Origin: Sphingomonas sp.
Lineage (GTDB): Bacteria > Pseudomonadota > Alphaproteobacteria > Sphingomonadales > Sphingomonadaceae
Direction of reading: 5' to 3'
NCBI RefSeq assembly: GCF_024508665.1
Contig: NZ_JANINP010000004.1
Coordinates: 186,001-250,000, forward strand
DNA length: 64,000 nucleotides
The translations under genes and the position numbers were made by a program. Positions 56,000-64,000 of this stretch are shown piece by piece. How positions within the stretch are numbered: position 1 is the stretch's first letter; every line of letters begins with the position of its first letter. The notes below the pieces were generated by a model. It did no database searches, was not told where the DNA came from, and saw nothing but the letters and a program-made list of their open reading frames with translations.

Positions 56000-57156
56000 C
56001 AGGTAACGCAATCCTCTACACGCTCGCCCGCGATGGTACGCGCTTCATCGTCTATAGCCAGTACGTCGTCCAGTGTCTCGGGCGCGGGCGGGTCGTAGCG
56101 GTCGAGCGTATCGCCGACGATTGCGGCAATTTCGAGGAACCCGATACGGCCCGCCAGAAACGCCGCCACCGCAACCTCGTTCGCAGCGTTGAGGATCGCG
56201 GGACGAGCCCCGCCTGTCTCCAGCGAGTGCCGGGCCAGCGTCAGGGCCGGGAAGCGCGCCTCGTCCGGCGCTTCGAAATCCAACCTGCCGATCGCGACCA
56301 GATCGAGTGGCGCCATTGGCGTCGCCATCCGTTCGGGCCAGGCAAGGCAATAGGCGATCGGCGTGCGCATATCGGCGGGTCCCAGCTGCGCAAGGACCGA
56401 TCCGTCAGCATATTCGACCAGAGAATGAATCAGCGACTGCCGATGCACGATGATCTCGATACGGTCGGCATCGACCGGGAACAGCCGCGCGGCCTCGATC
56501 AGTTCGAGCCCCTTGTTCATCAGCGTCGCCGAATCGACCGAGATCTTGGCGCCCATCGTCCAATTGGGATGCGCGACCGCCTGTTGTGGCGTGACGTTGC
56601 GCATGCGATCCAGGCTCCAGTCGCGGAATGGACCTCCGCTCGCGGTCAGGATGATGCGGCGAACATGCTTCGCCTGGGCGGGATCGAAACATTGAAAGAT
56701 CGCATTATGCTCGGAATCGGCGGGCAGCAGCGTCGCACCGAAACGCCGCGCGGCGTCGAGCACCAATTCTCCCGCCGACACCAAGGGTTCCTTGTTGGCG
56801 ATCACGACAGTGCCGCCCTGTTCCACCGCTGCCATCACCGGACGCAGCCCGGCGCATCCGACGATCGCCCCGACGGTAAGATCGGCCCCCAACCGCGCCG
56901 TATCGCATATTGCTTGCGCACCGCCCGCTACCTCGGTGTCGGTATGGCGTAACGCGTCGCGTAGCGCCGGCAGGCAAGTTTCGTCGGCGACCACCGCCAA
57001 TTCGGCCCCAGTCCGCCGCGCCGCCGCGGCGAGCTTCTCGACGTCGCAATTGGCGGTCAGCGCGCGAACCTTGAAGCGATCCGGTTCACGCTCGATCAGG
57101 TCGAGCGTCGATGTACCGACCGAACCGGTCGCGCCCAGAATAGTGACTGTCTTCAT
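55999..57156 (-). CDS. dxr: 1-deoxy-D-xylulose-5-phosphate reductoisomerase
   Basis: 385-residue NADPH enzyme that makes MEP, the committed step of the isoprenoid pathway. The NADPH site is ILGATGSVGTSTLDL; NKEPLVSAGEL and LPADSEHNAIFQ hold the metal and substrate (Asp, Glu), and GPFRDWSLDRM is the flexible loop. ATG at 57156 overlaps the cdsA stop (TGATG). IspDF at 27-28 kb acts later in the same pathway. Confidence 0.96.
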   Translation of the reverse strand: MKTVTILGATGSVGTSTLDLIEREPDRFKVRALTANCDVEKLAAAARRTGAELAVVADETCLPALRDALRHTDTEVAGGAQAICDTARLGADLTVGAIVGCAGLRPVMAAVEQGGTVVIANKEPLVSAGELVLDAARRFGATLLPADSEHNAIFQCFDPAQAKHVRRIILTASGGPFRDWSLDRMRNVTPQQAVAHPNWTMGAKISVDSATLMNKGLELIEAARLFPVDADRIEIIVHRQSLIHSLVEYADGSVLAQLGPADMRTPIAYCLAWPERMATPMAPLDLVAIGRLDFEAPDEARFPALTLARHSLETGGARPAILNAANEVAVAAFLAGRIGFLEIAAIVGDTLDRYDPPAPETLDDVLAIDDEARTIAGERVEDCVT

Positions 57157-57968
57157 CAATGCCAGACGTAAAGGAGGGGAACGATGACGACCAGAAAGGC
57201 TGCTACCGGCGCCACCGGCACTAGCCCGTCGAGCCGGTCTAGCACGCCGCCATGGCCAGGGAACAAGGTTCCGCTGTCCTTCGCGCCGGCGCGGCGTTTA
57301 AGCCAGCTTTCGAACAGATCGCCACCCTGAGCCAGCAATGCCAGGAACGGAGTCGCGAGCGTCAGGCGAACCGCCAGGCCGAATTGCCAATGGAGAAACC
57401 AGCCGAATACCGTCGCCAGGGCAATGCCACCGATCAGTCCGGCCCAGGTCTTGTTGGGACTGACCGTCGGGGCGAGTTTCGGGCCACCGATATATTTGCC
57501 GGCGAAATAGGCGCCGATGTCGCACATCCAGACCAGTGCCAACGTCCAAAGTGTATAGATCAGCCCGAATTCGCGATTTTCCCGGATCACCAACAGCGCC
57601 AGGACCGGCACGCCGACATAGATCATGCCTAGCCCCAGCGCCCGGGGCTTGAACACCGCGGCGACGAACACCGCCGCCGCGCCGACAATCCCCAAGGCGA
57701 ACCAGCCGGGCCCCCACGCTGCGGGCGACATCACCGTCAGCGGGACGACCAGGGTCAGCATCGCGCCGCGTTTGTCTTTGGCCGTAGCGCCGACCAAGTC
57801 GGCCCATTCGGCGATCATGACCATCGTCATCGCAGACACTACCAGCCAGAATATCCAATGGCCGAGCACGATCGCGGCGAGCGCGAGCGCCATCAGGCCC
57901 AAGCCCACCGCCGTACGGGTCAGCAATTCGGGCGGGCGCTTCGACGAGCGCGCGGGACGGTCGCTCAC
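57156..57968 (-). CDS. cdsA: Phosphatidate cytidylyltransferase
   Basis: 270-residue membrane enzyme making CDP-diacylglycerol for all phospholipids. About seven membrane helices. The signature is DSGTLFPGHGGVLDRLDGLV with the metal-binding Asp residues; SPNKTWAGLIGG is the CTP-binding part. GTG at 57968 overlaps the uppS stop (GTGA). Confidence 0.94.
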   Translation of the reverse strand: MSDRPARSSKRPPELLTRTAVGLGLMALALAAIVLGHWIFWLVVSAMTMVMIAEWADLVGATAKDKRGAMLTLVVPLTVMSPAAWGPGWFALGIVGAAAVFVAAVFKPRALGLGMIYVGVPVLALLVIRENREFGLIYTLWTLALVWMCDIGAYFAGKYIGGPKLAPTVSPNKTWAGLIGGIALATVFGWFLHWQFGLAVRLTLATPFLALLAQGGDLFESWLKRRAGAKDSGTLFPGHGGVLDRLDGLVPVAPVAAFLVVIVPLLYVWH

Positions 57969-58708
57969 AGGCCTCCGAAACGACGTTGGCGCCGCCCGAA
58001 GGCGGCGATCGCCTGGCTCAACGTTTCGGCATCAAAATCGGGCCATAACGTGTCGACGAAGAGCAACTCGGCATAGGCAGCCTGCCACAACAGGAAGTTC
58101 GACAGCCGCTGCTCGCCCGAGGTGCGGATCAACAAATCGAGCGGCGGCAGATCGTGCGTATCGAGCAGGTTTTCGATCGCCTGAGTATCGATATCCTCGA
58201 TCGCCATGGCGCCGTCGCGGACGCGACGCGCCAGTTCCTGGGCTACACCCGCGAGCTCGGCTTGCGATCCGTAGTTCAGCGCGATTGCCAGCAATGGACC
58301 GGTATTGGCCGAGGTGCGCCCGGTCGCATCGTCGATCATCGCAACCAGATCGGGGGAGAAGCGGCGGTAATCGCCGATCACCCGCAGCCGCACATTCTCG
58401 CGGACCAGTTCGTCGAGATCGCTGCGGATGAAATGCCGCAGCAAACCCATCAGGTCGCCGACTTCCTCTTCGGGACGCCGCCAATTCTCCGACGAGAACG
58501 CATAGAGCGTCATCGCCTCGATCCCCATCGCGCGGCCGGCGCGGGTGACCTTGCGGACTGCCTCCACGCCCATCTTGTGCCCGGCGAGGCGCGGCAAATG
58601 GCGCTTCTTCGCCCAGCGGCCATTGCCGTCCATGATGATCGCGACGTGACGCGGCAACGCCACGGTCGCCGCGGCCGGCGCCAGATCGGTGGCGGCAGCA
58701 GGCTTCAC
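57965..58708 (-). CDS. uppS: Isoprenyl (undecaprenyl) diphosphate synthase
   Basis: 247-residue cis-prenyltransferase that makes the C55 lipid carrier for peptidoglycan and polysaccharide. Motifs: [15 protein letters not shown] (catalytic Asp), [12 protein letters not shown], and [20 protein letters not shown] at 58708 overlaps the frr stop (GTGA). Confidence 0.95.
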   Translation of the reverse strand: MKPAAATDLAPAAATVALPRHVAIIMDGNGRWAKKRHLPRLAGHKMGVEAVRKVTRAGRAMGIEAMTLYAFSSENWRRPEEEVGDLMGLLRHFIRSDLDELVRENVRLRVIGDYRRFSPDLVAMIDDATGRTSANTGPLLAIALNYGSQAELAGVAQELARRVRDGAMAIEDIDTQAIENLLDTHDLPPLDLLIRTSGEQRLSNFLLWQAAYAELLFVDTLWPDFDAETLSQAIAAFGRRQRRFGGL

Positions 58709-59262
58709 TGGCCCAGGATTTCCTTTTCCTTGGCCGTCGCCGCAGCATCGATATCGGCGATCGTGCTGTCGGTCAGCTTCTGCACCTCGGTCTCGTGGCG
58801 CTTGCGCTCATCCTCCGAGAACACGCCCTTCTTCTCGTCCGTCTTGAGCGAATCCATCCCGTCACGCCGGACGTTGCGGGCGGCGATGCGCGCCTTTTCG
58901 GCATATTGTCCGGCCAGCTTGGCGAGCTCCTTGCGGCGCTCTTCGGTCAGATCCGGGATCGGCAGGCGCAACGTATTGCCGTCATTGATGGGATTGAGGC
59001 CAAGACCAGCCGAGCGGATGGCCTTTTCGACCGGACCGATATTCGACTTGTCCCACACCTGCACCGACAGCATGCGCGGCTCGGGCGCCGACACGGTCGC
59101 GACCTGGTTGAGCGGCATGTGCGATCCGTACACTTCGACCGTCACGGGATCGAGCAAAGCGGTCGACGCGCGGCCGGTCCGCAACCCGCCGAGATCGTGC
59201 TTCAGCGCTTCGACCGCGCCGGCCATGCGGCGCTCGAGATCGGCCTTGTCATAGGCGGCCAT
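58705..59262 (-). CDS. frr: Ribosome recycling factor
   Basis: 185-residue factor that splits post-termination ribosomes with EF-G. The family core is [36 protein letters not shown], and the helical bundle tail [20 protein letters not shown]. It lies 3 bases after pyrH. Confidence 0.97.
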   Translation of the reverse strand: MAAYDKADLERRMAGAVEALKHDLGGLRTGRASTALLDPVTVEVYGSHMPLNQVATVSAPEPRMLSVQVWDKSNIGPVEKAIRSAGLGLNPINDGNTLRLPIPDLTEERRKELAKLAGQYAEKARIAARNVRRDGMDSLKTDEKKGVFSEDERKRHETEVQKLTDSTIADIDAAATAKEKEILGQ

Positions 59263-59265
59263 GTG

Positions 59266-59988
59266 TCATCCTTCCTTCTGCACCACCGTCGAGACGCCCT
59301 CTCCACGCAACACCGAGGCGAGATTGCCCGGCTCGCGGATGTTGAACACCACGATCGGAATATTGTTGTCGCGGCACAAGGCTATCGCGCTTGCGTCCAT
59401 GACTTTCAGATTGTCTGCGAGCACCGTGTCGTAACTGACGGTCTCATAACGCTTTGCAGCCGGGTCCTTCTTGGGATCGGCATTGTAAACGCCATCGACC
59501 GAGGTGCCCTTGAACAATGCGTCGCAATTCATCTCGGCTGCGCGCAGGGCTGCGCCACTGTCGGTCGTGAAGAAAGGCGAGCCGACGCCGGCGGCGAAGA
59601 TCACCACGCGGCCTTTTTCGAGATGGCGCACCGCGCGGCGACGAATGAACGGTTCGCATACCGATTGCATCGGGATCGCGGATTGCACTCGCGTATCGAC
59701 GCCGATTTGCTCGAGCGCGTTCTGCACCGCCAGCGCGTTCATCACCGTCGCCAGCATGCCCATATAATCGGCGGTCGCCCGCTCGATGCCTTTTGCTGCC
59801 GCCGATAGTCCGCGGAAGATGTTGCCGCCGCCGACCACGACGCAGAGCTCATGCCCCGCTTGCCTGGCGTCCTTGATCTCGCCGGCAACACGCGCGGTGA
59901 CCTCGGGATCTATCGCCAATCCCCCCTCCCCCATCAGGACCTCGCCCGAGAGTTTCAGGAGGATGCGTTTATAGGCGGGGCTGGACAT
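59266..59988 (-). CDS. pyrH: UMP kinase
   Basis: 240-residue amino-acid-kinase-fold enzyme making UDP. Motifs: [27 protein letters not shown], and [15 protein letters not shown], with [17 protein letters not shown] near the ATP site. A promoter-like pair lies about 30-60 bases upstream, after the tsf terminator. Confidence 0.97.
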   Translation of the reverse strand: MSSPAYKRILLKLSGEVLMGEGGLAIDPEVTARVAGEIKDARQAGHELCVVVGGGNIFRGLSAAAKGIERATADYMGMLATVMNALAVQNALEQIGVDTRVQSAIPMQSVCEPFIRRRAVRHLEKGRVVIFAAGVGSPFFTTDSGAALRAAEMNCDALFKGTSVDGVYNADPKKDPAAKRYETVSYDTVLADNLKVMDASAIALCRDNNIPIVVFNIREPGNLASVLRGEGVSTVVQKEG

Positions 59989-60017
59989 CTACACCTTCGG
60001 GTCGTGAAGTGGCGCGG

Positions 60018-60046
60018 ACCTTAGGGGCGTCATGCCCCGAAGCCAA
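60018..60046 (-). promoter_or_regulatory. Putative promoter of the pyrH-to-fabZ operon
   Basis: Read leftward: TTGGCT (60041-60046), 17 bases, TAAGGT (60018-60023). The spacer contains GGGGC-N5-GCCCC, an inverted repeat that could be an operator. It lies between the tsf terminator and pyrH. Confidence 0.45.
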
Positions 60047-60062
60047 GCGGATAGCGGATACG

Positions 60063-60094
60063 AAAAAGGGCCGCGCCTCGCGACGCGGCCCCTT
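60063..60094 (-). terminator. Terminator of rpsB-tsf
   Basis: Read leftward: GGGCCGCG / CGCGGCCC stem with an eight-base loop, followed by TTTTT. It lies about 20 bases after the tsf stop. Confidence 0.85.
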
Positions 60095-60113
60095 GTTCAT
60101 TCGAGTCGTCGGA

Positions 60114-61046
60114 TCAGGCCGGCTGCGGGACGCCGGAGGCCGCCGCGACTTCCGCCGCGAAGTCCGATTCCTCCTTCTCGATGCCTTCGCCGAGCTGGAA
60201 GCGGACATAGTCCTTCAGCGTGATTGGCGAGCCGGCTTCCTTGGCCGCCGCGGCGACCACGTCGGAGATCTTGGTCTTGCCGTCCATCACGAACAGCTGG
60301 CTGACCAGGGCATTCTCCTTGCGGTACTTGGCGATCGCGCCGTCGACCATCTTGGCGACGATGTCGGCGGGCTTGCCGCTCTCGGACGCCTTTTCCTGGG
60401 CGATCGCGCGCTCGCGCTCGATCACTGCCGGGTCGAGGTCTTCCTCGTTGAGCGCGAGCGGGAAGGCCGCCGCGATATGCATCGCCAGCTGCTTGCCGAG
60501 CGCCTCGAGCTTGTCGGCCGGAGCCTCGCTCTCGAGCGCGACGAGCACGCCGATCTTGCCGAGGCCCGGCGCCTGCGCGTTGTGGACGTAGGACACGACC
60601 GCGCCCTTCGACACTTCGAGCTTCTTCGCGCGGCGCAGCGTCTGGTTCTCGCCGATCGTCGCAATGTTGTTGGTCAGCACTTCCTCGACGGTCTTGCCAC
60701 CAAGCGGTGCCGCCTTGATCGTCGCGATATCATCGCCCAGCTCGAGCGCGACCGAGGTAACATCGCGAACGAAGGTCTGGAACTGATCGTTCTTGGCGAC
60801 GAAGTCGGTTTCGGAATTAACTTCGACCGCGGCGCCCTTGGTGCCCTGAACCTCGACGCCGACCAGACCCTCGGCCGCGGTACGGCTCGACTTCTTGGCG
60901 GCGGCGGCGAGGCCCTTTGTGCGCAGCCAATCCATTGCGGCGTCCATGTCACCGCCGGCTTCGCCCAGCGCCTTCTTGCAGTCCATCATGCCTGCGCCGC
61001 TCTTCTCGCGCAGGTCCTTGACCATTGCTGCCGTGATCTCGGCCAT
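60114..61046 (-). CDS. tsf: Elongation factor Ts
   Basis: 310-residue nucleotide exchange factor for EF-Tu. The N-terminal domain has [19 protein letters not shown] and the TDFVAKN motif ([10 protein letters not shown]), which contacts EF-Tu. The C-terminal module is [17 protein letters not shown]. It follows rpsB by 87 bases. Confidence 0.97.
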   Translation of the reverse strand: MAEITAAMVKDLREKSGAGMMDCKKALGEAGGDMDAAMDWLRTKGLAAAAKKSSRTAAEGLVGVEVQGTKGAAVEVNSETDFVAKNDQFQTFVRDVTSVALELGDDIATIKAAPLGGKTVEEVLTNNIATIGENQTLRRAKKLEVSKGAVVSYVHNAQAPGLGKIGVLVALESEAPADKLEALGKQLAMHIAAAFPLALNEEDLDPAVIERERAIAQEKASESGKPADIVAKMVDGAIAKYRKENALVSQLFVMDGKTKISDVVAAAAKEAGSPITLKDYVRFQLGEGIEKEESDFAAEVAAASGVPQPA

Positions 61047-61133
61047 GTTCTCAGTCCTTCTAGTCAGAATGTGGTTGCGGGCGAGGCGGGGCGTCGTCGC
61101 CCTACCCCGCCCGCATGACGGTTCGGCGACGGA

Positions 61134-61958
61134 TTACGCGTCGATCTGGCGCTCGGCCTCGGCGGCCATATCGGCCTGCTGGGCTTCGTCACCGACGATC
61201 GGCTCCGCGTTCAGCGCTTCCTCGACCGGGGCTTCGACCTGGGCACCCAGATCGACGCCGGCGTTGGCCTGACGCTGCTGGCCGCCACGGGTCGCGGCGA
61301 TGGCGACCGCCTCGCAATAGAGGCGGATCGCGCGCGCGGCGTCGTCATTGGCCGGAACCGGGAAAGCGATGCCGTCGGGCGAGACGTTCGAATCGAGGAT
61401 CGCGACGACGGGGATACCCAGCGTATTGGCTTCCTTGATCGCCAGCTCTTCCTTGTTGGCGTCGATCACGAACATCACGTCGGGAACGCCGCCCATGTCG
61501 CGGATGCCGCCGAGCGAGAGCTCGAGCTTGTCCTTCTCGCGGGTGAGCTGCAGCACTTCCTTCTTGGTCAGGCCGTGCGTGTCGCCCGAAAGCTGCTCTT
61601 CCAGGCTCTTGAGGCGCTTGATCGAGTTGGAGATCGTCTTCCAGTTGGTGAGCATGCCGCCCAGCCAGCGATGGTTGACGAAATGCTGGCCGGCGCGACG
61701 CGCGGCGTCGGCGATCGGCTCCTGCGCCTGACGCTTGGTGCCGACGAACAGGACCTTGCCGCCCGACGCGACCGACGAGCTGACGAATTCGAGCGCGCGC
61801 GCGAACAGCGGCACGGTCTGCGACAGGTCGATGATATGGACGCCGTTGCGGTCGCCGAACAGATACGGCTTCATCTTCGGGTTCCAGCGGTGCGTCTGGT
61901 GGCCGAAATGCGCGCCCGTTTCGAGCAATTGCTGCATGGTGACGACAGGTGCCGCCAT
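61134..61958 (-). CDS. rpsB: 30S ribosomal protein S2
   Basis: 274-residue ribosomal protein S2. The N-terminal [43 protein letters not shown] and [17 protein letters not shown] are conserved. A Gln/Ala/Glu-rich tail of about 40 residues follows. ATG at 61958 has GGAG 9 bases upstream; the open frame continues upstream into the leader. Confidence 0.97.
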   Translation of the reverse strand: MAAPVVTMQQLLETGAHFGHQTHRWNPKMKPYLFGDRNGVHIIDLSQTVPLFARALEFVSSSVASGGKVLFVGTKRQAQEPIADAARRAGQHFVNHRWLGGMLTNWKTISNSIKRLKSLEEQLSGDTHGLTKKEVLQLTREKDKLELSLGGIRDMGGVPDVMFVIDANKEELAIKEANTLGIPVVAILDSNVSPDGIAFPVPANDDAARAIRLYCEAVAIAATRGGQQRQANAGVDLGAQVEAPVEEALNAEPIVGDEAQQADMAAEAERQIDA

Positions 61959-61985
61959 AGGGATAACTCCTTCCGGTTGAGCCTC

Positions 61986-62034
61986 TGGGAAGCGGGAACC
62001 GAGAAGTCTCGGCACCGGGTTATGATGCTTCCCA
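61986..62034 (-). promoter_or_regulatory. Candidate structured leader of rpsB
   Basis: Outer stem TGGGAAGC (61986-61993) / GCTTCCCA (62027-62034) encloses the inner hairpin CCGAGA-AG-TCTCGG (61999-62012). It lies in the untranslated leader, 28 bases before the rpsB ATG. Ribosomal protein leaders often bind the protein to repress it; whether this one does is unknown. Confidence 0.45.
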
Positions 62035-62052
62035 TGCGGGTTTGAGGGGCGC

Positions 62053-62081
62053 GCCCTAGTCCAAAGTTCGAGCAAAGGCAA
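62053..62081 (-). promoter_or_regulatory. Putative rpsB promoter
   Basis: Read leftward: TTGCCT (62076-62081), 17 bases, TAGGGC (62053-62058). GGGCGCGCCC overlaps the -10 end, a GC-rich discriminator of the kind seen at stringently controlled promoters. Confidence 0.4.
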
Positions 62082-62216
62082 GTGGCGCGGACAGGTGCGG
62101 TAGCCACCTCCGCGGAGCCGCTACTCAACGGCAACCTTTACGCAGCGTTAATCATGCCATGTCAACGCGTCCTGCGGCCAGCGTGCACGCTGTTCCGATA
62201 AGGGTTGATAGCGATC

Positions 62217-63782
62217 ATGCAGCCGACATCCTCGCACCGCCAGGCGGCAACGCCCCTCCTGCTTCGAGGCATCTTCTGGTGCGTGTGGCTCACCCTCGCC
62301 GCCTTCGCGGCTACCCATCACGTAATGTGGCGCGATGAAATCCGGGCACTGAGCTTTGCCGAACGCGGACACAGCCTTGCCGACATGATCGTCCAGATTC
62401 GCGGTTTCGGCCATCCGGCGCTTTGGCACATCACTCTTCGTGGCGCGCTTTCGATCTATCCGCACCCTATCGTACTTCCCATTGTCGCTTTTGCGATCGG
62501 CGCAGCGGCATCGGCCTTGCTCGCGTTCAAGGCGCCGTTTCGTCCACTCTTGCTGGCGTTGGCGCTTTTCGGGGCGTTTTCGACATATGAATATGTAGCG
62601 GTCGCACGCAATTACGGGATCAGCATGCTCATCCTGTTCGCGGTGGCTTGGGCGTGGCCGCGCTATCGCGACCGGCCCGGGGCGATTGGGGCGCTGTTGT
62701 TCCTGCTGTGCAACACGAACGTGCATTCGGTCGTCCTCGCCGGCGCCTTCCTGGTTTTCTGGTTCGTGGAGCTCGTCCAGCAACGGCCCGAAAACAATCG
62801 CCTGTCGTGGCCGAGCTTCTTTGCGGCAGTGGCACTCGTCCTCATCGGCACGGCAATCTGCGCCTGGCAGGTCTACCCGCCGGTGGACACCGCCGCCATG
62901 CTGCCCCCGGGGCGATCCGGCACCGCAGGATTCCTGATCTCGCTCGTAGAGAATGTCGGACCCTATTTCGACGAACTGATGCCCGCGGACATGCGCAGTC
63001 TGGTCCCGGTGGTCGTCCTGCTGCCGATTCTGCTGATCCTCAGCATCGCAAGCTTGCGGTCGTCGCCCGGCGCGATGATCGCGTCGGCGGCGGCCTTGGT
63101 CGGGCTAGAGCTCGTCTTCCAGACGATCTATCCGGGCTATTACCGGCACCAGTCGCTGTTCATTGCATTCCTGCTAGCGATGGTCTGGATCGCGGAAGAC
63201 AAGCGGCCGACGGAGACGCCGGACAGACCGACGATAGGCGGGATAGCGTTCATGGCGATGCTGGCACTCCAGGTGTACAATAGCGTTCTCATATTCAGCG
63301 GAATTGCCAGCGGCATTCCCGAAAGCCGCAGCCGTGACCTGGCAGCCCTGCTGGCGCGTCCTGGCCTTCGCAGCGCAATCGTCATGGGCGATCCGGACAC
63401 CATGGTCGAAGCCCTCCCATATTATGTCAGCAACCCTATCTATTTCGTCCGCGAACATCGTTTTGGTAACACGATAATATTTTCGCACAGCGCGATATCG
63501 ACCATGTCGATCAAGACGATCCTATCGACCGCGCAGGATCTGCACGCACGGACCCATCGGCCGATCGTTATCGTACTCGCGGAACGTCTAGGCCCCAATA
63601 TCATCGCGGGTGAGCGCGATCGCGGATATTACGGGCCGCTACGGATCGATCCGAAGGAAGTTCGAGAGTTCCTCGCCGCGACGGTGCGGATCGCGCGTTT
63701 TGCGCCGGCGGTCACGGACGAAAGCTACGACGTCTACGTTCTCGATGACGCGAAGCGGAAAGGCGCTGGAGGCCTGCCTTAG
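62217..63782 (+). CDS. Polytopic membrane protein, GT-C-like
   Basis: 521-residue protein with roughly ten membrane helices, from about residue 18 to 375, and a C-terminal soluble domain (about 380-521). An early WRDEIRALSFAERG loop with acidic residues resembles the first external loop of GT-C glycosyltransferases (Asp-Glu), and HPALWH follows. It may transfer a sugar from a polyprenyl carrier, but I do not recognise a specific family. ATG at 62217 is chosen; TTG at 62205 is closer to AAGGG. It diverges from rpsB. Confidence 0.65.
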   Translation: MQPTSSHRQAATPLLLRGIFWCVWLTLAAFAATHHVMWRDEIRALSFAERGHSLADMIVQIRGFGHPALWHITLRGALSIYPHPIVLPIVAFAIGAAASALLAFKAPFRPLLLALALFGAFSTYEYVAVARNYGISMLILFAVAWAWPRYRDRPGAIGALLFLLCNTNVHSVVLAGAFLVFWFVELVQQRPENNRLSWPSFFAAVALVLIGTAICAWQVYPPVDTAAMLPPGRSGTAGFLISLVENVGPYFDELMPADMRSLVPVVVLLPILLILSIASLRSSPGAMIASAAALVGLELVFQTIYPGYYRHQSLFIAFLLAMVWIAEDKRPTETPDRPTIGGIAFMAMLALQVYNSVLIFSGIASGIPESRSRDLAALLARPGLRSAIVMGDPDTMVEALPYYVSNPIYFVREHRFGNTIIFSHSAISTMSIKTILSTAQDLHARTHRPIVIVLAERLGPNIIAGERDRGYYGPLRIDPKEVREFLAATVRIARFAPAVTDESYDVYVLDDAKRKGAGGLP

Positions 63783-64000
63783 GAAGGATACGGCGCCAGA
63801 TGTTTCTGAATACAGCAGCGCGATCGGCGCCTGGATTTCATGGAACGGGCGCCAACGCCCGCGCGATCGCAACCAATTGGTAATCACGAAGCCGTAATTG
63901 CGGCTACCACACCCGAGAGCCCGCATATGTTCGTTTCAAAGCCGCAAGCCGGAACCGCATATGCCTGCGCGACTGTCGACGCTGCCAGCCGATGCCCACG
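63783..64000. other. Window end, no clear gene
   Basis: 218 bases with no supported gene. An ATG at 63927 opens a frame that runs off the end, with no ribosome site or recognisable residues. Confidence 0.3.

Noticed and set aside
63927-64000. Start of a further gene at the right edge
   Set aside because: Only 24 codons are visible, without a ribosome site or recognisable motif.

Overview
The window looks like a core chromosomal segment of a sphingomonad (Alphaproteobacteria, Sphingomonadales). The evidence is very high GC, an alphaproteobacterial SOS box (GTTC-N7-GTTC) in front of recA, CckA, the classic ispDF / dusB-ntrB-ntrC-ntrY-ntrX-hfq-hflX-mazG block, and a bamA-ompH-fabZ cluster without lpxD/lpxA/lpxB. 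The last point fits a lineage whose outer leaflet carries glycosphingolipids instead of LPS. I see no insertion sequence, prophage, integrase, CRISPR array or toxin-antitoxin locus. Function assignments come from motifs read in the translated sequence and from gene order; no database search was run.

Layout. 1-9.5 kb: a truncated TonB-dependent receptor, a DUF805 membrane protein, smpB, an M13 peptidase, an isolated LptA/OstA-like protein, cckA, a NodB-type deacetylase and a lone receiver protein. 9.5-24 kb: a purine-salvage pair (phosphoribosyltransferase, adenine deaminase) divergent from SOS-controlled recA, a methyltransferase, a GST, a dicarboxylate symporter, an M24 peptidase, rnd, aspS, PPK2 and small membrane genes. 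Two inverted-repeat doublets lie between genes here. 24-38 kb: carbonic anhydrase, lipA, a RatA/COQ10-like gene, a CinA-like gene and ispDF, then the nitrogen two-component island ending in a tandem-domain hfq, hflX and mazG.

38-47.5 kb: a leftward series mltB-rlpA-dacC-tmk-holB // metG-tatD-MBL hydrolase-retropepsin-mazG, interrupted by one gene on the opposite strand. 47.6-50.4 kb: tRNA-Ser(UGA), an NmrA/LysR divergent pair and a PilZ protein. 50.4-62 kb: a leftward essential block rpsB-tsf, then pyrH-frr-uppS-cdsA-dxr-rseP-bamA-ompH-fabZ, then rpmE. 62-63.8 kb: a polytopic membrane protein.

How the genes work together. The 50-62 kb block links translation (rpsB, tsf, frr), UMP kinase, isoprenoid and phospholipid precursors (dxr, uppS, cdsA) and outer-membrane assembly (rseP, bamA, ompH, fabZ). 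Most stop/start codons in it overlap as TGATG or GTGA. The nitrogen island pairs a sigma-54 activator (NtrC) with NtrY/NtrX and leads into post-transcriptional control (Hfq, HflX). No wholly new system stands out. The most unusual items are a two-domain Hfq, a canonical EF-hand loop inside the Skp/OmpH chaperone, residues predicting a non-discriminating AspRS, and an NtrX without GAFTGA.
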